Assembly: GCA_017792445.1 (NCBI GenBank)
Contig: CP051232.1
Span: 682,001 to 746,000 of the forward strand
Source of the DNA: Maritimibacter sp.
GTDB lineage: Bacteria; Pseudomonadota; Alphaproteobacteria; Rhodobacterales; Rhodobacteraceae
Length of the DNA: 64,000 bases
Reading direction: 5' to 3'
Below the pieces are notes generated by a model, which saw only the letters and a program-made list of their open reading frames with translations, was not told where the DNA came from and ran no database searches. Position numbers and translations under genes: made by a program. This document shows, one piece after another, positions 1 to 10,947 of this stretch; the first letter of the stretch is position 1, and each line of letters starts with the position of its first letter.

Positions 1-37
1 CGCAGCCTCCGCCGGACACGACCGGCAAGAGGCCAGA

Positions 38-670
38 ATGACCGACTTCCTCCGGAACGGCCCCGAAGACGCGCCGCTGACCGTCCTGCTGGCGCATGGC
101 GCGGGCGCCGCGATGGACGCGCCCGCGATGACCGCCGCTGCCGAGGCGCTGGCGGCGCAGGGCCTTGCCGTGGCCCGGTTCGAGTTCGCCTACATGGCCG
201 CCCGGCGGACCGGCGGCAGCCGCAAACCCCCTCCCCGCGCCGACAAGCTGCTGGACGAATACCGTGCCGCCGTCGCCGCCCTGCCGCCCGGCCCCCTGAT
301 CATCGGCGGCAAGTCGATGGGTGGCCGTGTCGCGACGATGCTGGCCGACGAGCTGCATGCAGCCGGGCGCATTCTCGGCGTCCTGTGTCTTGGCTATCCG
401 TTTCATCCCCCCGGCAAGCCCGAGACCCTGCGCACCGCGCATATGGAAACGCCGTCCTGTCCCGCCCTGATCGCGCAGGGCACCCGCGACCCCTTTGGCA
501 CCAGGGACGAAGTGCCCGGCTACCCGCTTTCGCCCACGATCGAGATCCTGTGGCTGGATGACGGGGACCACGACCTGAAGCCCCGCAAGCGCGTGACCGG
601 GCTGACTGCCGCGGACCACATGGCCACCATGGCATCGCGTGCGGCGGGCTGGGCCAAGGGGCTGATGTAA
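38..670 (+). CDS. alpha/beta-hydrolase (KANL3/Tex30-like)
   Basis: A 210-residue alpha/beta-fold hydrolase, probably cytoplasmic because no signal peptide is visible. The nucleophile elbow GKSMGG places the catalytic Ser at residue 93. The motif GTRDPFG gives an Asp at 151 and DGDHD a His at 178, which completes a plausible Ser-Asp-His triad. The oxyanion-side motif LLAHGAG is at residues 17-23. Length and motif order fit the dienelactone-hydrolase-like KANL3/Tex30 family; the natural substrate is unknown. AAGAGG lies just ahead of the ATG. The next gene on the same strand is about 400 bp away, so it appears to stand alone within this window. Confidence 0.8.
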   Translation: MTDFLRNGPEDAPLTVLLAHGAGAAMDAPAMTAAAEALAAQGLAVARFEFAYMAARRTGGSRKPPPRADKLLDEYRAAVAALPPGPLIIGGKSMGGRVATMLADELHAAGRILGVLCLGYPFHPPGKPETLRTAHMETPSCPALIAQGTRDPFGTRDEVPGYPLSPTIEILWLDDGDHDLKPRKRVTGLTAADHMATMASRAAGWAKGLM

Positions 671-1066
671 CGGCTCAACCTGAAAAAGATGGCCGGGGAC
701 GGCTTCCAGCGTCCCCGGCCGTCGACCCTCTTTCCTGCCAGGGCTAGCGGGCCAACATCCCTTTCACGTTCGACCCGGCGGCTCGGAGCACATCCCGAAA
801 CGCCCGCATCGTTACGTTATAACATACCCCACGTTCTGACATGCTCCCTGCCCTCCCGCAACCCCTCTTGCGCGCCACCACGTCCTTCGCCCCAAAGGTC
901 TCCGCCCTTGCCGGGAAGGGCATCGAAAGGCTTCTTCGGTCTTCAAATATCCCCGCCGGAGGCACGCCCCGAAGGGGCGTTCGCTGCCCCCTTGCCAAAC
1001 CGCGCGCACCTTCGCACGATGTGCCGACGCTCTGACGGAATTTGAAGGACAAGGGGCCGCCGCCCG
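671..1066. other. non-coding gap with GC-rich hairpin
   Basis: About 400 bp without a credible gene. It contains a short AT-richer patch around 810-835 and a perfect hairpin at 964-980 (ACGCCCC, GAA loop, GGGGCGT). The hairpin follows a CTTCAAATATCCCC-like stretch and resembles a small intergenic repeat unit rather than a terminator, because no T-run follows. Short ORFs here have no ribosome site and no recognisable protein. Confidence 0.5.
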
Positions 1067-2008
1067 ATGGCATCGACCGAGCGACGACTGGACGACGCGG
1101 CCCGCGCCGCCTGGCTGGCCTATGTCGGCGGGCTGAAGCAGGACGAGATCGCGCAGATCATGGGGATCTCGCGGCAGTCCGCCCAACGCCTCGTGTCGCA
1201 GGCGCTGTCGGCGGGGCTGGTGAAGGTCCGCATCGACCATCCCATCGCGCGCTGTCTCGAACTGGCCCGTGTCCTGCGCGACGCTTACGGGCTGGAGACC
1301 TGCGAAGTCGTGCCGTCGCTTCATTCGGTCGAGGACTCGGGCGTCGCCGTCAGCCACGCCACCGGCGATCACCTCGAGCGCTGGTTGTCGCGCGATGAAC
1401 CGACGATCATCGGTCTCGGTACCGGGCGGACGCTGCGCGCGGCCGTGGAGCATCTGCCGCATCTCGACTGCCCGCAACACCGGATCGTCTCGCTGACGGG
1501 CAACGTGACGCAGGACGGCTCGACGGCCTATTACAACGTGCTGTTCACCATCGCCGACAAGGTGTCCGCGCCGACATTCCCGATTCCGCTGCCGGTGATC
1601 GCGGCCTCGCGCGAAGAGCGCGACGCGCTTCTGAGCCAGAAGATGATCCGCGCGCCGCGCGACCTGTCGGCGCGCACCGACGTACGGTTCGTGGGCGTCG
1701 GGCCGATCACCGAGACCGCGCCGCTGGTCATCGACGGGTTCATCACCCGCGAAGAACAGAAGCGGTTGCGCGACAAGGGCGCTGCGGGCGAGATCGTGGG
1801 CTACGTCTATGACGCGAACGGGCGGCTTCTGGACGACGAAATCAACGACCGGGTCAGCAGCGCCGACCTTGGCCCCGACCCTGGTTTCCCGACCATCGCC
1901 GCCGCGAACGGCCCCGAGAAAGTGGGCGCGATTCGAGCCGCGCTGACGGGGAAACTGGTGAACGGCCTTATCACGGACGAGGACACGGCGGTTGCGCTAA
2001 CAGCCTGA
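1067..2008 (+). CDS. SorC/DeoR-type sugar-binding transcriptional regulator
   Basis: A 313-residue regulator with an N-terminal helix-turn-helix (about residues 12-55, including DEIAQIMGISRQSAQRLV) followed by a long sugar-binding effector domain with a GLGTGRT loop typical of SorC-family proteins. It lies immediately upstream of, and co-oriented with, the polyol transport and oxidation operon. In Rhodobacter sphaeroides a related polyol operon is under such a regulator. By position its job is to sense a polyol or sugar phosphate and control the genes from 2172 onward. The effector cannot be read from sequence. Confidence 0.85.
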   Translation: MASTERRLDDAARAAWLAYVGGLKQDEIAQIMGISRQSAQRLVSQALSAGLVKVRIDHPIARCLELARVLRDAYGLETCEVVPSLHSVEDSGVAVSHATGDHLERWLSRDEPTIIGLGTGRTLRAAVEHLPHLDCPQHRIVSLTGNVTQDGSTAYYNVLFTIADKVSAPTFPIPLPVIAASREERDALLSQKMIRAPRDLSARTDVRFVGVGPITETAPLVIDGFITREEQKRLRDKGAAGEIVGYVYDANGRLLDDEINDRVSSADLGPDPGFPTIAAANGPEKVGAIRAALTGKLVNGLITDEDTAVALTA

Positions 2009-2171
2009 CCTTCTGCCGGCCACGCTCAAAAAATAAAAGCATTAACAAAAACTTAATCGCGGATTTGTTGCCTCGCGCCGCGCTGCAGCGACGAATTGCT
2101 GTTGACAGGTTGCACCATAAAATGAATTTTTGCCCGTGAGCTTGGCAATTGCTCAGTTTGGGAGGACATCC
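2009..2171 (+). promoter_or_regulatory. AT-rich promoter/leader of the polyol operon
   Basis: This 163-bp gap is strikingly AT-rich against its surroundings. It holds a TTGACA -35-like hexamer at 2102-2107, an AT stretch downstream, and an inverted repeat TGAGC/GCTCA at 2137-2141 and 2151-2155 overlapping the palindrome GCAATTGC. A strong ribosome site, GGGAGGA, precedes the ATG at 2172. The inverted repeat is a candidate operator for the regulator encoded just upstream; that is inference. Confidence 0.45.
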
Positions 2172-3488
<1,317 letters not shown>

Positions 3489-3506
3489 ACTTCTCCCGAA
3501 GGACCC

Positions 3507-3531
3507 GAGGGGGCGGCACGTTCGCCCCCTC
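3507..3531 (+). terminator. intercistronic hairpin after the binding-protein gene
   Basis: A perfect 9-bp inverted repeat (GAGGGGGCG at 3507-3515, CGCCCCCTC at 3523-3531) with a 7-nt loop. There is no T-run, so it more likely stabilises the 3' end of the binding-protein message or attenuates read-through than terminates fully. Confidence 0.55.
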
Positions 3532-3674
3532 ACCCGCCCCGGCCACGTTTTGCCGTCGCCCTGCCCGCGCGTTTCCGCAGCGGGGCGATCGCCAAGCGCC
3601 GACCGGCCACGACAACGCAGTCGTTAGACAGACCGGTACGCCGTACGCGCCAGAAACGGGGGGAGGACCGCCAG

Positions 3675-4541
3675 ATGGCAACCCAGCATTCCAAATCCGC
3701 GGCCCGCATGATGATGGCCCCGGCGGTGATCGTCCTTCTTGGATGGATGCTTGTGCCGCTGGTCCTGACCCTGTGGTTCTCGTTCACCGACTACCGCCCG
3801 TTGCGCGGCATCTTCGAATGCTGCGTCGGCTTCCAGAACTACGAACGGTTCGTCACCTCTTCCGCCTTCATGGACAGCGTGATCACCACGCTTGTCATGG
3901 TGGGCGGCATCCTTCTGATCACGGTGATCGGCGGCATCCTTCTGGCCCTGCTGCTTGACCAGCCGATCTGGGGTCAGGGCATCGTGCGCATCCTGGTGAT
4001 CGCGCCGTTCTTCGTCATGCCCACCGTGTCGGCGCTGGTCTGGAAGAACATGTTCATGAACCCGGTGAACGGCCTTTTCGCCTATGGGTTCGAGTTCCTT
4101 GGACTAGAGCCATTCGACTTCCTGACGGCGGCGCCGCTGTTTTCGATCATCCTGATCGTGTCGTGGCAATGGCTGCCCTTCGCGACGCTGATCCTGCTGA
4201 CCGCGATCCAGTCGCTGGACAGCGAACAGCTTGAAGCGGCCGAGATGGACGGCGCGCCGGTGCTGTCGCGGTTCTTCTACATCATCCTGCCGCACCTCGC
4301 CCGTGCGATCACCGTCGTGATCCTGATCCAGACGATCTTCCTGCTGTCGATCTTCGCAGAGATCTTCGTGACCACCTCGGGCGGCTTCGGCACCCGGACG
4401 CTGACCTACCTGGTCTACCAGCGCGTGCTGGAAAGCCAGAACATCGGCCTGGGCTCGGCCGGCGGCATCATCGCCGTCATCCTCGCCAACATCATCGCGA
4501 TCTTCCTGATGCGGATCGTCGGCAAGAACCTGGACAAGTAA
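3675..4541 (+). CDS. smoF: polyol ABC transporter permease 1
   Basis: A 288-residue inner-membrane permease of the MalF-like sugar ABC class with about six hydrophobic segments. The cytoplasmic EAA loop is visible as EQLEAAEMDGAPVLSRFFYI, with the conserved EAA-x3-G pattern that contacts the ATPase. It partners with the second permease 16 bp downstream and the ATPase at 5404. The ATG follows GGGGGAGG. Family and position give polyol import with good confidence; exact specificity is inferred from the adjacent sorbitol and mannitol dehydrogenases. Confidence 0.9.
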   Translation: MATQHSKSAARMMMAPAVIVLLGWMLVPLVLTLWFSFTDYRPLRGIFECCVGFQNYERFVTSSAFMDSVITTLVMVGGILLITVIGGILLALLLDQPIWGQGIVRILVIAPFFVMPTVSALVWKNMFMNPVNGLFAYGFEFLGLEPFDFLTAAPLFSIILIVSWQWLPFATLILLTAIQSLDSEQLEAAEMDGAPVLSRFFYIILPHLARAITVVILIQTIFLLSIFAEIFVTTSGGFGTRTLTYLVYQRVLESQNIGLGSAGGIIAVILANIIAIFLMRIVGKNLDK

Positions 4542-4557
4542 GGGGGAGGAACCGGAC

Positions 4558-5388
4558 ATGGCCCGCGCTGTCACCAACCGCCGCAAGGCGATCACCACCG
4601 CCGCCGCCTGGATCGTCGGACTGCTGATCTTCTTCCCGATCCTCTGGACGATCCTGACCTCGTTCAAGACCGAGGCAGAGGCCATCGCCGACCCGCCCAG
4701 CTTCCTGTTCTTCAACTGGACGCTCGAGAACTACGCGGTCGTTCAGGAACGGTCGAACTACCTGCGGTTCCTGTGGAACTCGGTGGTCCTGTCGGTCGGC
4801 TCGACGATCGTCGGCATCATCATCGCCGTCCCCGCCGCGTGGTCCATGGCCTTCGTGCCGGGCCGCCGCACCAAGGACGTCCTGCTGTGGATGCTGTCGA
4901 CCAAGATGCTGCCCGCCGTGGGCGTGCTGTTCCCGATCGTGCTGATCGCCCGGACGCTGGGCATCTTCGACAGCTACATCCTGTTGATCACCGTTCTGAC
5001 GCTGATCAACCTGCCGATCATCGTGTGGATGCTCTACACCTACTTCCGCGAAATCCCGGGCGAGATCCTCGAAGCGGCCCGGATGGACGGCGCCAGCCTG
5101 CGTGAAGAGATCCTGTACGTGCTGACGCCGATGGCGGTGCCCGGCATCGCATCGACGGTGCTTCTGAACATCATCCTGGCGTGGAACGAGGCGTTCTGGA
5201 CGCTGAACCTCACGACCGTGAAAGCGGCGCCTCTGACCGCGTTCATCGCCAGCTATTCCAGCCCCGAAGGGCTGTTCTACGCGAAACTCTCGGCGGCCTC
5301 GACCATGGCCATCGCGCCGATCCTGATCCTTGGCTGGTTCAGCCAGAAACAACTCGTCCGCGGCCTGACCTTCGGCGCGGTGAAATAA
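4558..5388 (+). CDS. smoG: polyol ABC transporter permease 2
   Basis: A 276-residue MalG-like permease with an EAA loop EILEAARMDGASLREEIL around residues 176-193. The N-terminal hydrophobic segment (AWIVGLLIFFPILWTILTSF) and the short spacing to its partner genes are standard for this transporter class. AGGGGGAGG lies before the ATG. It forms the transmembrane pore with the 288-residue permease and couples to the ATPase encoded 15 bp downstream. Confidence 0.9.
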   Translation: MARAVTNRRKAITTAAAWIVGLLIFFPILWTILTSFKTEAEAIADPPSFLFFNWTLENYAVVQERSNYLRFLWNSVVLSVGSTIVGIIIAVPAAWSMAFVPGRRTKDVLLWMLSTKMLPAVGVLFPIVLIARTLGIFDSYILLITVLTLINLPIIVWMLYTYFREIPGEILEAARMDGASLREEILYVLTPMAVPGIASTVLLNIILAWNEAFWTLNLTTVKAAPLTAFIASYSSPEGLFYAKLSAASTMAIAPILILGWFSQKQLVRGLTFGAVK

Positions 5389-5403
5389 AGGGGGGACTGA
5401 CCA

Positions 5404-6404
<1,001 letters not shown>

Positions 6405-6408
<4 letters not shown>

Positions 6409-7178
6409 ACCGTCTCGACGGCAGATGCGCGCTGATCACCGGCGCGGCGCGGGGCATCGGCCTTGCCTTCGCGAAGGCCTACGTCGCCGAAGGCGCGCGT
6501 GTGGCCATCGCGGATATCGACATTGACCGCGCGCGCGCCGCCGCAGCCGAACTGGGTGACGCCGCCATCGCCGTGAAGATGGACGTGACCGATCAGGCCA
6601 GCATCGACTCGGCGGTGGCCGAAACCGTGGCGATGCTCGGCCGGATCGACATCCTGATCAACAACGCCGCCCTGTTCACCGCCTCCCCCATCGTCGAGAT
6701 CGAACGCGCCGACTTCGACCGCGTGTTCTCGATCAACGTGGGCGGCGTCCTGTTCACCATGCAGGCGGTGGCCCGCCACATGATCGAGCGCGGCGGCGGC
6801 GGCAAGATCATCAACATGGCCAGCCAGGCGGGTCGTCGCGGCGAGCCGCTGGTCGCGGTCTACTGCGCGACAAAGGCCGCCGTAATCTCGCTGACCCAGT
6901 CGGCGGGGCTGAACCTGATCGAGCACGGCATCAACGTGAACGCCATCGCGCCCGGCGTCGTCGACGGCGAGCACTGGGACGGCGTCGATGCATTCTTCGC
7001 CAAGTACGAAAACAAGGCCCCCGGCCAAAAGAAAAAGGAAGTCGGCGAGGCCGTTCCCTTCGGTCGCATGGGTACGGCCGACGACCTGACCGGCATGGCG
7101 ATCTTCCTGGCCTCGCCCGAGGCCGACTACATCGTCGCCCAGACCTACAACGTCGACGGCGGCCAGTGGATGAGCTGA
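6405..7178 (+). CDS. smoS: sorbitol (L-iditol 2-) dehydrogenase, short-chain type
   Basis: A 257-residue short-chain dehydrogenase that likely oxidises sorbitol to fructose with NAD+. The dinucleotide motif GAARGIG is at 13-19, the NNA motif follows, and the catalytic YxxxK is YCATK with Tyr153 and Lys157. The length matches the Rhodobacter SmoS enzyme. The ATG at 6405 overlaps the ATPase stop; a much longer in-frame extension exists upstream but would overlap the ATPase gene in another frame. It works in the cytoplasm on the imported polyol and is followed by mannitol dehydrogenase 9 bp later. Confidence 0.9.
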
Positions 7179-7187
7179 GAGACTGAT

Positions 7188-8660
7188 ATGTCCGTGAAAC
7201 TTTCCCTCGCAAATCTCGACGCATTGCCCGAAGGCGTGGGCCGCCCGGCCTATGCCCGCGCGGACCTGTCCGCCGGCATCCTTCATTTCGGCGTGGGCAA
7301 CTTCCACCGCGCGCATCAGGCGATGTACCTCGACAAGCTGATGTCGATGGGCAAGGCGCAGGACTGGGCGCTGGTCGGCGCCGGCGTCTTCGAGGGCGAG
7401 AAGAAGGGCCGCGCCGTGCTTGAGGCGCAGGACTGGCTGACCACTCTTGTCGAGCAAGAGGCCAACCACAGCGAGGCCCGCGTGCTTGGTTCGATGATCG
7501 ACTTCGTCGAGCCCGCCGACGCCCCCGCGATCATCGCCCGCATGGCGCAGGATGACATCCGCATCGTGTCGATGACGATCACCGAGGGCGGCTATTTCCT
7601 CGACAGTTCCGACCGGTTCGACCCGACGCATCCCGCGATGGTGGCCGACGCGAAGAACCCTGGCGCGCCCGTGACGGTGTTCGGCATGATCCTTCAGGGG
7701 CTTCGCGCCCGCCGTGAGGCCGGGCTGCCGCCCTTTACCGTGATGTGCTGCGACAACATCCCCCACAACGGCACGGTGACGCGCAACACGCTGACCGGCC
7801 TTGCGCGGATGTCCGACCCGGAGTTCGCCGACTGGATCGTCGCGAACGTGTCCTTCCCGAATTCGATGGTCGACCGGATCACCCCGGCCACCACCGACCG
7901 CGAGCGCAAGATCCTTGCCGATGACTTCGGAGTCGAGGATGGCTGGCCGGTGTTCTGCGAGGGCTTCACCCAGTGGGTGCTGGAAGACGACTTCCCCCTT
8001 GGCCGCCCGCCGTTCGAAGAGGCCGGCGCGCAGTTCGTGCCCGACGTGGCGCCCTTCGAACTGATGAAGCTGCGCATCCTCAATGGCGGCCACGCGACCA
8101 TCGCCTATCCCGCCGGGTTGATGGACATCCATTTCGTCCACGAGGCGATGGAGAACGACCTTGTCCGCGCCTTCCTGCGCAAGCTGGAAGAAACCGAGAT
8201 CATGCCGAACGTGCCGCCGGTGCCCGACACAGATCTGGCCGACTATTTCGACCTGATCGAACGGCGCTTCTCGAATCCCAAGATTGGCGACACCGTTCGG
8301 CGGCTGTGTCTGGACGGGTCAAACCGGCAGCCGAAGTTCATCGTGCCGACGCTGCGCGATGCGCTGAAGGGCGGCGGCCCGGTCGACGGTCTGGCGCTGG
8401 AAAGCGCGCTGTGGTGCCGGTATTGCGCCGGAACCACCGACAGCGGCGCGGTGATCGAGCCGAACGATCCCAACTGGGACGCGCTGGTTCCGGTCGCGCT
8501 TGCCGCCCGGGAACGGCCGCAGGCATGGCTGGAGCAAAAGGCGATCTACGGCGACCTTGGAAACGACCCGCGTTTCGCCGGTCCGTTCGCCTGCTGGCTG
8601 GAAAGCCTGTGGACCAAGGGGACCGCAGAGACGCTCCGCAACTACCTTGGCGACGGCTGA
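7188..8660 (+). CDS. mtlK: mannitol 2-dehydrogenase
   Basis: A 490-residue polyol-specific long-chain dehydrogenase that converts D-mannitol to D-fructose with NAD+. The active-site signature KLRILNGGH begins at Lys294 with Asn299 and His302, closely matching the Lys/Asn/His trio of the Pseudomonas enzyme. The N-terminal nucleotide-binding region includes GVGNFHRAHQ. Length is typical of the family. With the SDR it funnels two polyols to fructose; the following HAD and kinase genes probably handle phosphorylated or pentulose products. Confidence 0.93.
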   Translation: MSVKLSLANLDALPEGVGRPAYARADLSAGILHFGVGNFHRAHQAMYLDKLMSMGKAQDWALVGAGVFEGEKKGRAVLEAQDWLTTLVEQEANHSEARVLGSMIDFVEPADAPAIIARMAQDDIRIVSMTITEGGYFLDSSDRFDPTHPAMVADAKNPGAPVTVFGMILQGLRARREAGLPPFTVMCCDNIPHNGTVTRNTLTGLARMSDPEFADWIVANVSFPNSMVDRITPATTDRERKILADDFGVEDGWPVFCEGFTQWVLEDDFPLGRPPFEEAGAQFVPDVAPFELMKLRILNGGHATIAYPAGLMDIHFVHEAMENDLVRAFLRKLEETEIMPNVPPVPDTDLADYFDLIERRFSNPKIGDTVRRLCLDGSNRQPKFIVPTLRDALKGGGPVDGLALESALWCRYCAGTTDSGAVIEPNDPNWDALVPVALAARERPQAWLEQKAIYGDLGNDPRFAGPFACWLESLWTKGTAETLRNYLGDG

Positions 8661-8663
8661 GTC

Positions 8664-9341
8664 ATGGTCTGGACGCGGCCACCCGGCCTCGTGATCTTCG
8701 ATTGCGATGGCGTGCTGGTCGACTCTGAACCGATCTCGCTGGCCGTCACGTTGGAGATTCTGGCCGAGGAAGGCTGTCCGCTTGACCTGTCGACCGGATA
8801 CGCCCGCTTCCTTGGCCGTTCGCTGGCCAGCGTGGCGCAATGGCTGCGCGAGGAACATGGCGTCGATCTTGATGACGCGATGAAAACCCGGCTGCGCGCA
8901 CGCCTGTTCGAACGGTTCCGGTCCGATCTGCAACCCATCGCGTGTGTGGCACAGACCGTCGCCGCGCTCCCCTGCCCGGCTTGCGTCGCCTCGTCCAGCC
9001 AACCGGACCGCATTCGCCTGTCGCTGGACCTTACCGGCCTGCTTCCCCTGTTCGACCCGCATATCTTCAGCGCCACCATGGTCGAAAACGGCAAGCCTGC
9101 GCCCGATCTGTTCCTTCACGCCGCACGACAGATGGGTGTCGCGCCAGCCGATTGCGTGGTGGTCGAGGACAGCCCTGCCGGCATTCGGGCCGCCAAGGCC
9201 GCAGGCATGCGCGTCGTAGCCTTCGTGGGCGGCGCGCATGCAGAACCGGCCGATTTGCGTCAGGCGGTTGCAAATCTCGCGCCGAACGCCATCATCTCGG
9301 CGATGGCGGATCTGCCTGCAGTCCTGCAGGGGAACGCCTAG
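8664..9341 (+). CDS. HAD-superfamily phosphatase
   Basis: A 225-residue haloacid-dehalogenase-like hydrolase of the beta-phosphoglucomutase/YieH subgroup. The nucleophile motif is FDCDGVLVDSE with Asp13 and Asp15; the final acidic motif is VVEDSPAGIRAA. It starts 3 bp after mannitol dehydrogenase, so it belongs to the polyol operon. The R. sphaeroides polyol operon also carries a HAD gene (halA). The likely role is removal of sugar- or polyol-phosphates that accumulate during growth on polyols; the substrate is unproven. Confidence 0.82.
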   Translation: MVWTRPPGLVIFDCDGVLVDSEPISLAVTLEILAEEGCPLDLSTGYARFLGRSLASVAQWLREEHGVDLDDAMKTRLRARLFERFRSDLQPIACVAQTVAALPCPACVASSSQPDRIRLSLDLTGLLPLFDPHIFSATMVENGKPAPDLFLHAARQMGVAPADCVVVEDSPAGIRAAKAAGMRVVAFVGGAHAEPADLRQAVANLAPNAIISAMADLPAVLQGNA

Positions 9342-9356
9342 AAGGATTGGGAGGAG

Positions 9357-10901
9357 ATGGCGCGTCACTTCTGTGCCGTCGATGTCGGTACGCGCAGCGT
9401 ACGCGCGGGGGTCTTCGCTGAAGACGGCCTGCAGCTTTCGCGCGAAGTGTCGGAGATCGTCTTCCATTCCGAGCGCGCGAGCCATGGCGAATATGCCTCG
9501 GACCAGATCTGGCAGGCCGTCTGCGGCGCTGTCCGTCGCGCGATTGCCGCCGCCGGTGTCCCACCGTCCGGGATTTCGGGGCTTGCCTTCGATGCGACCT
9601 GCTCGCTGGTGCTGACGGGCGGCGTGCCGCTTGGCCCCGACGGGCGCGACACGATCGCATGGTTCGACCACCGTGGTCTGGCAGAGGCGCAGGACTGTAC
9701 CGCAACCGGACACCCCCTGATCGACCGGCAGGGCGGCGCAATGTCGCCCGAGATGCAGACGCCCAAGCTGATGTGGGTCAAGCGGCACCGGCCGGACCTT
9801 TGGGCGTCGCTGACCCGCGCCGAGGATCTGACCGACCACCTGACTTCGCGCGCAATCGGCGCGCCTGTCCGGTCCGCCTGCACCTTGACCGCGAAGTGGG
9901 CGTATGTCCCGGACCTTGGCGGCTGGCAGCAGGACTTCCTCGACACGGTCGCCCTGTCCGATCTGACCGAACGGGCCGGGCTTTCCGATCCGGTCGCCCC
10001 GCCGGGCAGTCGGGTTGGAGAACTGGGGGAAGACGCAGCCGCCGAGCTGGGGCTTCGGCCCGGAACACCGGTTGGCGCCGGGCTGGTCGATGCCTTCTCG
10101 GGGGCGTTGGGCGGGCTGGCCTCGGCAGAAGATCCCGTGTCGACGCTGGCACTGATCACCGGCACGTCGAACTGCGTGATGGCGATGACGCCCACGCCCT
10201 GCGCGGCCCCCGGCCTGTGGGGGCCGCTGCGCAATGCGATCTTGCCCGGCCACTCGGTGACCGAGGGAGGGCAGTCCGCCGCCGGGGCGGTTCTGGATCA
10301 TGTTCTTGCAAGCTGGCCGCGCAACAACGGTGCGGCAGCGCCCGGGCATGACGCGGTTCTGGCGCGGCTGGAGGCACTCGTCGGTCGCGACGGGCCCGCC
10401 TTCGGGCGCGGGCTGGACGTGCTGCCGGATTTCAACGGCAACCGATCACCGCTGGCGGATCCGCTTGCGCTTGGCGTGATCTCCGGGCTGTCGCTGGACC
10501 GCAGCTTCGACGGGCTGTGCGCATTGTACTGGCGGACTGCGGTGGCGCTGGCCTGCGGTGTGCGGCAGATCGTCGATCAGTTCCGCGCGGCGGGTCACCC
10601 GGCAGAGGCGCTGACCATCGCCGGGGGGCTGACGCGGTCGGACCTGCTGACACGTTTGTTCGCGGACTGCTGCGGGCTGCCTGCCCTGCGCCCGGACGCG
10701 CCGGATACGGTGATGCTGGGAACAGCCATGGCCGCCGCCACCGCATCGGGGCTCTTCCCCGACCTGCCCGCCGCCGCTCAGGCGATGCGGCGCGGCGCCA
10801 CCCGGTTCGAGCCGGAACGCGCCAAGGCATACGACCGTGATTACGATGCCTTCCGCCTCATGCAGCGACAGCGCGAGGAACTTCGGGGGCTTGAGGGCTA
10901 G
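9357..10901 (+). CDS. FGGY-family pentulose kinase
   Basis: A 514-residue sugar kinase. The N-terminal phosphate-binding motif DVGTRSVRAGVF and the internal FDATCSLVL are features of the FGGY pentulose-kinase subgroup related to D-ribulokinase rather than classical xylulokinase. The ATPase fold continues to a glycine-rich segment (TIAGGLTRSDL) near the C-terminus. As the last gene of the polyol operon it probably phosphorylates a ketose produced by the dehydrogenases, for example ribulose or xylulose from pentitols. The stop codon lies at the centre of a 20-bp palindrome. Confidence 0.85.
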   Translation: MARHFCAVDVGTRSVRAGVFAEDGLQLSREVSEIVFHSERASHGEYASDQIWQAVCGAVRRAIAAAGVPPSGISGLAFDATCSLVLTGGVPLGPDGRDTIAWFDHRGLAEAQDCTATGHPLIDRQGGAMSPEMQTPKLMWVKRHRPDLWASLTRAEDLTDHLTSRAIGAPVRSACTLTAKWAYVPDLGGWQQDFLDTVALSDLTERAGLSDPVAPPGSRVGELGEDAAAELGLRPGTPVGAGLVDAFSGALGGLASAEDPVSTLALITGTSNCVMAMTPTPCAAPGLWGPLRNAILPGHSVTEGGQSAAGAVLDHVLASWPRNNGAAAPGHDAVLARLEALVGRDGPAFGRGLDVLPDFNGNRSPLADPLALGVISGLSLDRSFDGLCALYWRTAVALACGVRQIVDQFRAAGHPAEALTIAGGLTRSDLLTRLFADCCGLPALRPDAPDTVMLGTAMAAATASGLFPDLPAAAQAMRRGATRFEPERAKAYDRDYDAFRLMQRQREELRGLEG

Positions 10902-10940
10902 CCCTCAAGCGTCGGGCCCGCGACGTCACCGCCGCGGGCC
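10890..10940. terminator. tandem hairpins between convergent operons
   Basis: Two perfect inverted repeats lie between the kinase and the minus-strand molybdoenzyme operon. The first, 10890-10909, is a 20-bp palindrome (8-bp stem with a CTAG loop) whose centre is the kinase stop codon. The second, 10915-10940, pairs GGCCCGCG with CGCGGGCC over a 10-nt loop. Neither has a T-run; together they probably end or stabilise both convergent transcripts. Confidence 0.55.
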
Positions 10941-10947
10941 GCGTGTC

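Noticed and set aside
689-1045. 118-codon ORF in the first intergenic region
   Set aside because: No ribosome site, Pro/Ser/Arg-biased composition, overlaps several other chance frames.
8319-10349. Long minus-strand ORF across the mannitol dehydrogenase end, HAD and kinase genes
   Set aside because: Spans three real genes in the opposite direction with no conserved domain.
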